A stretch of DNA of 38,268 bases from an uncultured Prevotella sp. (GTDB taxonomy: Bacteria; Bacteroidota; Bacteroidia; Bacteroidales; Bacteroidaceae), in contig CABSIA010000012.1 of NCBI GenBank assembly GCA_902477645.1, positions 1-38,268 of the forward strand. Direction: 5' to 3'. The first letter of the stretch is position 1. The number at the start of each line of letters is the position of its first letter. The notes under the pieces are model-generated. The model searched no databases. It worked only from the letters and a program-made list of their open reading frames with translations, and had not been told where the DNA came from. A program made the position numbers and the translations under genes. This document shows positions 32,979 through 38,268 of this stretch, piece by piece.

Positions 32979-34100
32979 ATGATAACGTCTGACCAGCTAA
33001 AAGATGTGCTCGACCGTGTCGACGCCCTGAAACGATACCTGAATATAGACCAGAAGAAGATGGAACTTGAGGAGGAGCAGCTCCGCACGCAGGCTCCCGA
33101 TTTTTGGGAAGATGTGGAGCGCGCGCAGGAGCAGATGAAGAAAGTAAAGGGCATAGAGAAATGGATAGTGGGCTATAAGGCCGTACGTCAGCTTGCCGAT
33201 GAGCTGCAGCTTGCTTTCGACTTCTGCAAGGAGGAGATGGTTACAGAGCAGGAAGTAGACGAGGATTATGCCAAGGCAGTAAAAGCCATTGAAGACCTTG
33301 AGCTTAAGAATATGCTCCGCCAGGAGGAGGATCCGATGGAGTGTGTGCTGAAGATAAACTCTGGCGCAGGAGGTACCGAGAGCCAGGACTGGGCACAGAT
33401 GCTTATGCGTATGTACATGCGCTGGGCAGAGGCTCACGGATATAAGGTTACAATCTCAAACCTTCAGGAAGGTGACGAGGCGGGTATAAAGAGTGTCACC
33501 ATGGAAATTGTAGGCGGCGAATATGCCTACGGCTATCTGAAAAGCGAGAATGGTGTGCACCGCCTTGTGCGTGTCTCCCCTTTCAATGCCCAGGGAAAGC
33601 GTATGACGAGTTTTGCCTCTGTGTTTGTCTCTCCGCTTGTCGACGATACCATTGAGGTCTATGTAGATCCGGCTCGTGTTTCTTGGGACACTTTCCGCTC
33701 AAGCGGCGCAGGTGGTCAGAACGTGAACAAGGTGGAGTCGGGTGTGCGTCTCAGGTATATGTACCAGGATCCTGACACAGGCGAGGAGGAAGAAATCCTT
33801 ATAGAAAACACCGAGACACGCGACCAGCCAAAGAACCGTGCCAAGGCAATGTTGCTGCTCAAGAGCCAGCTGTACGACCGTGCTATGCAGAAGCGGCTTG
33901 CAGAGAAAGCTAAGATTGAGGCGGGAAAGAAAAAGATAGAGTGGGGAAGCCATATACGGAGCTATGTGTTTGACGACCGCCGTGTGAAGGATCACCGCAC
34001 CAACTATCAGACAGCCGATGTCGACGGTGTGATGAATGGAAACTTAGACGCCTTTATCAAGGCGTATCTCATGGAATTCCCTGTAATTGACGGACAATAA
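32979..34100 (+). CDS. prfB: Peptide chain release factor 2
   Basis: RF2 recognises UGA and UAA stop codons and triggers peptide release. The 373-residue protein has the SPF discriminator tripeptide (residues 200-202 in RVSPFNAQGKR) and the universal GGQ (245-247 in GAGGQNVNKVESG). The coding frame is continuous through the region around codon 25, where many bacteria carry an in-frame UGA and programmed +1 shift (here RYLNIDQKK), so the autoregulatory frameshift is absent. It follows the acyl-CoA synthetase by 21 bases. Confidence 0.97.
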   Translation: MITSDQLKDVLDRVDALKRYLNIDQKKMELEEEQLRTQAPDFWEDVERAQEQMKKVKGIEKWIVGYKAVRQLADELQLAFDFCKEEMVTEQEVDEDYAKAVKAIEDLELKNMLRQEEDPMECVLKINSGAGGTESQDWAQMLMRMYMRWAEAHGYKVTISNLQEGDEAGIKSVTMEIVGGEYAYGYLKSENGVHRLVRVSPFNAQGKRMTSFASVFVSPLVDDTIEVYVDPARVSWDTFRSSGAGGQNVNKVESGVRLRYMYQDPDTGEEEEILIENTETRDQPKNRAKAMLLLKSQLYDRAMQKRLAEKAKIEAGKKKIEWGSHIRSYVFDDRRVKDHRTNYQTADVDGVMNGNLDAFIKAYLMEFPVIDGQ

Positions 34101-34201
34101 TAAAAAACTAACCAAATAACAACAACCTAAGTGCCACGTCTCCGAAAAGCACTCGTGTCATATCTGGACTGTATGACCGCAAGAAGGGAGACAAAAAAGA
34201 T

Positions 34202-34345
34202 ATGAGTCAAAAAAATAAAATCCGTAGTGCCAGGCGTGAGGCACGGGAGGAACAGCAAGCCAAAAGCGTAGTGAAATGGCTTTGTGCAGCATTTGTTGTG
34301 CTGGCTCTGATATTGATGGCCTACTCAATGTTTGTAATGCAATGA
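34202..34345 (+). CDS. Small 47-aa single-span membrane protein
   Basis: ATG 34202 to TGA 34343-34345 encodes a 47-residue protein. The first 25 residues are basic and charged (SQKNKIRSARREAREEQQAK) and the rest forms a single hydrophobic helix (LCAAFVVLALILMAYSMFV). A purine-rich AGAAGGGAGAC lies upstream. The stop overlaps the ATG of the CYTH gene as ATGA, strongly suggesting a genuine, translationally coupled gene. I have no family assignment and propose no function beyond a membrane-anchored small protein. Confidence 0.8.
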   Translation: MSQKNKIRSARREAREEQQAKSVVKWLCAAFVVLALILMAYSMFVMQ

Positions 34346-34839
34346 GCGGACTGGAGATAGAGCGCAAGTTCCTTGTAAGAAAAGGCGGTACCTATAAAAG
34401 TGCCGCCTTTTCAAAAAGTCATATCACTCAGGGCTACATTCCTGCCGAGGGCGCAACGGTACGCATAAGAGTTCGTGACGACAAGGCATTCCTGACCATT
34501 AAGGGAAAGTCGGCAGACGGAATTAGCCGCTATGAGTTTGAGAAGGAAATTGAGATGGAGGAGGCACGGAATCTTATGAGACTCTGCAAGGGCGGAGTTA
34601 TAGACAAGTGCCGGTATCTCGTAAAGAGTGGCAGCCATGTGTTTGAGGTCGATGAGTTTTATGGCGACAATCAGGGGCTTGTCATGGCTGAGGTTGAGCT
34701 GTCAAGTCCTGACGAGTCTTTCGAAAAGCCCGGTTTCATCGGTCCGGAGGTTACAGGCGACCGCCGTTTCTACAATAAGCACATGCTTAAATATCCTTAT
34801 TCTTTGTGGAGCGCAGATATACCAGAAGACTACCGATAG
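34342..34839 (+). CDS. CYTH domain protein (triphosphate tunnel enzyme)
   Basis: A 165-residue CYTH protein with the signature EIERKFLV at its N-terminus (ExExK motif), followed by the typical RIRVRDDKAFLTIKGKSADG and YEFEKEIE segments. The fold binds triphosphates in a beta-tunnel; members include inorganic triphosphatases and thiamine triphosphatases, and the exact substrate here is not decided. I chose ATG 34342, which overlaps the stop of the 47-aa gene, over an upstream in-frame ATG (34276) that lies within that gene. Its last 53 bases overlap the convergent VanZ-like gene. Confidence 0.9.
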   Translation: MSGLEIERKFLVRKGGTYKSAAFSKSHITQGYIPAEGATVRIRVRDDKAFLTIKGKSADGISRYEFEKEIEMEEARNLMRLCKGGVIDKCRYLVKSGSHVFEVDEFYGDNQGLVMAEVELSSPDESFEKPGFIGPEVTGDRRFYNKHMLKYPYSLWSADIPEDYR

Positions 34840-35182
34840 CCGTGCCTATCAGTACGCCGATGCCGTCGGCAAGCCAGTCTATAACGTCGCCGCTGCGGTT
34901 GCCGCCTGTCAGATAGGCTTGCGCCAATTCTATAGCGCCCCCCATGAGGAAAGGTGTTGCAACACCGAAAATGGCAACTTTTCGTATGTCGGCTTTCTTG
35001 TGGCTTCTGACGTATTCGTAGAATATCACGCAGCATAATGCGCCGAACATAACAAAATGTGTCCATTTATCCATCATCGGCACATCGCCCAATGGTGTTT
35101 CCGGAACGGGTATAATGCAAACTGTCCATATTGCAGCTATGAGCAATAATGAGAGAGGATATTTTCTAAAATACTGTTTCAT
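34787..35182 (-). CDS. VanZ-like membrane protein
   Basis: This 131-residue protein has the VanZ-like layout: four hydrophobic segments, a conserved DKWTHFVMFG motif after the first segment, and an acidic IELAQAYLTGGNRSGDVIDWLAD motif before the last segment. VanZ family members are linked to glycopeptide or teicoplanin resistance in some Gram-positives, but function in Bacteroidetes is unknown. It overlaps the CYTH gene tail-to-tail by 53 bases. A promoter element ends 4 bases upstream of the ATG, so its mRNA would be leaderless or nearly so. Confidence 0.88.
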   Translation of the reverse strand: MKQYFRKYPLSLLLIAAIWTVCIIPVPETPLGDVPMMDKWTHFVMFGALCCVIFYEYVRSHKKADIRKVAIFGVATPFLMGGAIELAQAYLTGGNRSGDVIDWLADGIGVLIGTAIGSLLVYLRSTKNKDI

Positions 35183-35186
35183 GGTG

Positions 35187-35194
35187 CAAAGTTA
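35187..35194 (-). promoter_or_regulatory. Promoter element directly abutting the VanZ-like start codon
   Basis: Minus strand TAACTTTG matches TAnnTTTG; only 4 bases separate it from the ATG (35180-35182). The expected transcript start is at or next to the ATG. Confidence 0.6.
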
Positions 35195-35259
35195 CTTATT
35201 TTTGATTGTAAGACGTTGCAAAAAACTCTGAAATGTTACTTTAATATCGAAATATTTTA

Positions 35260-35267
35260 TAATTTTG
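35260..35267 (+). promoter_or_regulatory. Bacteroidetes -7 promoter element for the symporter pair
   Basis: TAATTTTG matches TAnnTTTG, 88 bases upstream of the first symporter ATG. Confidence 0.6.
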
Positions 35268-35355
35268 CAACTTATAAGGGAATTTTGTTTTGATAATGAC
35301 ACTTTGCCTTGTTTTTTATTTTCTTTGAGTAGATGATATTTTTATAAAATATGTT

Positions 35356-36720
35356 ATGGACAGAACGGAACAAAGAGCAAGTTTTGGAAGCAAAATAGGA
35401 ATGATACTCGCCACGGCAGGCGGTGCCGTTGGCTTGGGCAATGTGTGGCGTTTTCCGTATATGGCAGGCGACAATGGCGGTGCCGCTTTTATCGTTGTTT
35501 ATCTCGCGTGTGTGCTATTGCTTGGCATACCTTGTATGCTCAGCGAGTTTATAATAGGGCGTCATGGAGCAGCCAATACTTTCAGGGCATACGATAAAAT
35601 TTCGGGTGGCAGCGCATGGAAATTTGTCGGACTGCTTGGAGTTTTGACAGGATTTCTCATTACGGGATATTATGCCGTTGTGTCTGGCTGGTGTCTGCAA
35701 TATATATATGCCTCGATAGCTGGCGGGCTGAAAGGTGACGCACAATTTGTGCGGCAATATTTTGCTGATTTCTCCCAAGATCCTGTCCGTCCGCTCTTCT
35801 GGACTGTCGCCATTATCCTTACAGCCCATTTCGTTATAATCCATGGCGTAAGGGGAGGCATAGAGAAAGCCTCAAAGCTTATGATGCCTACGCTTTTTAT
35901 ATTATTGGTGGTTATTGTCATTGCGTCGTGCATGCTTCCCAATGCCTCAAAAGGCGTGGAGTTTCTTTTCTATCCCGACTTCTCAAAAATGACGAAGAGC
36001 ATGTTTCTCGGCGCACTCGGCCAGTCGTTTTATTCCCTTTCCATCGCCATGGGATGTATCTGTACCTACGCCTCATATTTCAGCCGGAACACAAACTTGC
36101 TGAAGTCTGCATTGCAGATTTCGTCTATCGACACATTGATAGCTGTGCTGGCAGGTCTTATGATTTTTCCCGCCGCATTCTCTGTAGGCGTAAATCCAGA
36201 CAGCGGCCCGTCGCTGATTTTCCTCACGCTTCCTAACGTTTTCAACGTGGCTTTTGCGTCAATGCCTGTTGTCGGCTGGATAGTGTCACTGCTCTTTTAT
36301 CTGCTGTTGTCGGTAGCGGCACTCACGTCGTTGATGTCGCTTCATGAGGTCAGCACGTCGTTCTTCTTTGAGGAACTGCACATCACCCGACAGAAAGGTG
36401 CCGTTATTGTCACCGTAACATGCAGCGTTATCGGCATTCTGTGTTCTCTGTCTCTCGGTAAATTCGATGGTTTGCAGATTGCGGGGCTTAACCTTTTCGA
36501 CTTTTTCGATTTCCTTACTGGGCAGATATTCCTGCCTGTCGGCGGTATGCTGACCTGCCTTTTCCTTGGATGGTTTGTGCCAAAAAAGCTTGTGCGCGAT
36601 GAGTTTACTAACTGGGGAACAGTCTCAGGGGCATTTTTCGGCGTATATCTTTTCCTCATACGCTTTGTGTGTCCGATAGCAATTTTGGCAATTTTTCTTC
36701 ATCAGCTTGGCGTAATCTGA
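35356..36720 (+). CDS. Neurotransmitter:sodium symporter family protein, first of a pair
   Basis: This 454-residue inner-membrane protein belongs to the NSS (LeuT/MhsT-like) family of sodium-coupled amino-acid or amine importers. Segment TM1 with the unwound substrate/sodium site is clear: GAVGLGNVWRFPYMAGDNGG near residues 23-42. Further markers include the TM6-like FYSLSIAMGCICTYASYFS and the FPAAFSVGVNPDSGPSLIFLT block. Hydropathy suggests 11-12 membrane segments. Substrate cannot be determined. The second gene of the same family starts 18 bases downstream. Confidence 0.93.
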   Translation: MDRTEQRASFGSKIGMILATAGGAVGLGNVWRFPYMAGDNGGAAFIVVYLACVLLLGIPCMLSEFIIGRHGAANTFRAYDKISGGSAWKFVGLLGVLTGFLITGYYAVVSGWCLQYIYASIAGGLKGDAQFVRQYFADFSQDPVRPLFWTVAIILTAHFVIIHGVRGGIEKASKLMMPTLFILLVVIVIASCMLPNASKGVEFLFYPDFSKMTKSMFLGALGQSFYSLSIAMGCICTYASYFSRNTNLLKSALQISSIDTLIAVLAGLMIFPAAFSVGVNPDSGPSLIFLTLPNVFNVAFASMPVVGWIVSLLFYLLLSVAALTSLMSLHEVSTSFFFEELHITRQKGAVIVTVTCSVIGILCSLSLGKFDGLQIAGLNLFDFFDFLTGQIFLPVGGMLTCLFLGWFVPKKLVRDEFTNWGTVSGAFFGVYLFLIRFVCPIAILAIFLHQLGVI

Positions 36721-36738
36721 TATTTTATATTTATAAAA

Positions 36739-38091
36739 ATGGAACAAAGAGGAAACTTCGGAACAAAAATAGGCGTGATACTTGCCACTGCCGGCTCTGC
36801 TGTGGGGCTTGGCAATGTGTGGCGCTTTCCCTATATGACCGGACAGGACGGAGGTGCGGCTTTTATACTCGTATATCTTTTCTGCATGCTGTTTCTTGGC
36901 ATACCTGGCATGATTTCAGAGTTCATTATCGGTCGCCACTCTGCGTCCAATGCTGCCCGGGCATACAAGAACCTGTCAAACGGCAAGCCTTGGCAAATCG
37001 TCGGTTTCATCGGTATTTTTACCTCAACAGTCATTCTTGGCTTCTATGCTGTGGTGGCGGGATGGTGTCTGCAATATCTGTTTGTCTCATTAATGGGGCA
37101 GGTTAATGGCGATGCTGATTATGTCCGCAATTATTTCTTGGAGTTCTCGTCAGATGCCATCCGGCCGTTGGTATGGACGGTGGTTTTCATTCTTATTACC
37201 CATGCCGTTGTTGTCCGTGGAGTGAGACGGGGTATTGAGAAGGCTTCCAATTTGCTGATGCCGACACTTTTTGTGTTGCTTCTCATATTGGTGGTCTCGT
37301 CGTGCATGTTGCCAGGAGCGTGGAAGGGTGTCGACTTTCTGCTTAATCCCGATTTCTCGAAACTTTCAAAGGGCGTGTTGCTTGATGCTCTCGGTCAGTC
37401 GTTTTTCTCTCTGTCGCTTGGCACGGCGTGCCTGTGCACATACGCCTCATATTTCAGCCGGCGCACCAATTTGGCAAAGTCGGCAATACAGATAGCCTGT
37501 ATTGATACAGTCATAGCCATTCTTGCCGGGCTCATGATTTTCCCTGCGGCATTTTCTGTAGGCGTAAATCCCGACAGTGGTCCGTCGCTGTTGTTCATAA
37601 CTCTGCCAAATGTTTTTCAGGAGGCGTTTGGATCAATGCCTGTTGTGGCATATATAATATCTGTACTTTTTTACGCCTTGCTCTCGCTGGCAGCCTTGAC
37701 AAGCACTATTTCTATGCACGAGATAGGAACAGCTTTTTTCTATGAGGAGCTTCATGTGTCACGAAAGAAGGGTGCCTGTATTGAGACGCTTTTTGCCGTT
37801 CTCATCGGTGTTTTCTGCTCTTTGTCCATTGGAGCGGTTGATATAAGTCTGTTTGGCTTGAGCCTCTTTGATGTCTGCGACCATCTTACCTCAAACTATC
37901 TGATGCCGTTCAGTGCTTTGCTGACTTCTGTATTTTTGGGTTGGTATGTACCGAAGAAGATAGTGCGCGACGAGTTTACCAACTGGGGAACTGTAAACGG
38001 TTTCGCCTTCGGCTTATGGCTTTTTGCCGTAAGGTTTGTCTGTCCGGTGTGTATAGTTTTCATCTTCCTTCGTCAGATAGGTTTGATATAA
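36739..38091 (+). CDS. Neurotransmitter:sodium symporter family protein, second of a pair
   Basis: A 450-residue paralogue of the preceding protein. The TM1 region GSAVGLGNVWRFPYMTGQDG and blocks FFSLSLGTACLCTYASYFS and FPAAFSVGVNPDSGPSLLF are nearly the same, so the pair arose by tandem duplication. Differences around TM1 (TGQD versus AGDN) and TM6 could reflect different substrates. The gap is 18 bases, indicating co-transcription. A partial gene starts 14 bases downstream and may belong to the same transcript. Confidence 0.93.
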   Translation: MEQRGNFGTKIGVILATAGSAVGLGNVWRFPYMTGQDGGAAFILVYLFCMLFLGIPGMISEFIIGRHSASNAARAYKNLSNGKPWQIVGFIGIFTSTVILGFYAVVAGWCLQYLFVSLMGQVNGDADYVRNYFLEFSSDAIRPLVWTVVFILITHAVVVRGVRRGIEKASNLLMPTLFVLLLILVVSSCMLPGAWKGVDFLLNPDFSKLSKGVLLDALGQSFFSLSLGTACLCTYASYFSRRTNLAKSAIQIACIDTVIAILAGLMIFPAAFSVGVNPDSGPSLLFITLPNVFQEAFGSMPVVAYIISVLFYALLSLAALTSTISMHEIGTAFFYEELHVSRKKGACIETLFAVLIGVFCSLSIGAVDISLFGLSLFDVCDHLTSNYLMPFSALLTSVFLGWYVPKKIVRDEFTNWGTVNGFAFGLWLFAVRFVCPVCIVFIFLRQIGLI

Positions 38092-38105
38092 TAGTTTAGT
38101 GTGTT

Positions 38106-38268
38106 ATGGCGTGGAAAGAATTTTTCTATTTCAACAAGTCCGACAGAAAGACCCTGCTATTTCTTGTAACACTGTGTGGCGGCCTGCTGATGTTGTTCCT
38201 GTTTCTCGATAATTGCGATGAAATCGGGCAATCTGGCATTGCTGTTGATGATAGCCTGGCAGCGGAGA
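38106..38268 (+). CDS. N-terminal part of a membrane-anchored protein, possibly ComEA-like
   Basis: ATG 38106 opens a frame that runs off the window (54 residues seen). It begins MAWKEFFYFNKSDRKTLLFL and has one membrane segment (about residues 17-33). The start resembles Bacteroidetes helix-hairpin-helix (ComEA-like) proteins, which have a similar WKxFFYF opening before a membrane anchor and C-terminal DNA-binding repeats. The diagnostic domain is outside the window, so this is tentative. Confidence 0.5.
   Translation, partial: MAWKEFFYFNKSDRKTLLFLVTLCGGLLMLFLFLDNCDEIGQSGIAVDDSLAAE

Noticed and set aside
33030..33070. Programmed frameshift in prfB
   Set aside because: The coding frame is continuous through the usual site with no in-frame UGA.
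1..38268. tRNA or rRNA genes
   Set aside because: I saw no cloverleaf with a conserved TTCGA-type arm and CCA-compatible end, and no rRNA-like stretch; a tRNA scan would be the decisive test.

Overview
This window looks like chromosomal DNA from a Bacteroidales bacterium, most likely Prevotellaceae; the genus cannot be settled by eye. The evidence is a SusC/SusD pair, lipoproteins with acidic residues after the lipobox cysteine, C-terminal tails typical of type IX secretion cargo, and repeated use of the Bacteroidetes promoter element TAnnTTTG. I found no rRNA, tRNA or CRISPR array.

Layout. 1-7616 is mostly housekeeping: the 3' end of an unknown gene, then on the minus strand NAD kinase and an ABC exporter. 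Divergent from these is a DJ-1/ispD/recG run, in which recG carries an apparent one-base frameshift. A secreted M23/LysM peptidase with a clear terminator follows. 7617-10825 is accessory: a doubtful small ORF, large hairpins, a mosaic 646-aa secreted protein with a sorting tail, and an untracked 59-aa peptide gene directly behind it. 10826-16487 is the SUF iron-sulfur operon sufB, sufC, sufD, sufS. It is split between sufB and sufC by an IS200-like Y1 transposase surrounded by short palindromes. 16506-18395 has a small membrane protein, RNase HII and a WYL regulator.

18780-29671 is the main accessory locus, a co-directional set starting from one recognisable promoter. It encodes a SusC-like TonB-dependent transporter, a SusD-like lipoprotein, a putative zinc metallopeptidase lipoprotein, a DUF4302 lipoprotein, a secreted acidic protein of unknown function, and a secreted M6 metalloprotease. 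A strong terminator closes it. Two proteases next to an importer suggest a protein- or peptide-harvesting system rather than a glycan utilisation locus, because no glycoside hydrolase is present.

29797-38268 returns to housekeeping: an M20 deacylase (ArgE-like), a long-chain acyl-CoA synthetase, release factor 2, a 47-aa membrane protein and a CYTH protein joined by an ATGA overlap, a VanZ-like protein, two tandem sodium-coupled amine/amino-acid symporters, and the start of a further gene.

Three hairpin classes recur: a GTAGGGCCGC palindrome (six copies, two of which supply the stop codon of the adjacent gene), the GCCCTGAAAGGGC family around the transposase, and two long 22-bp hairpins.
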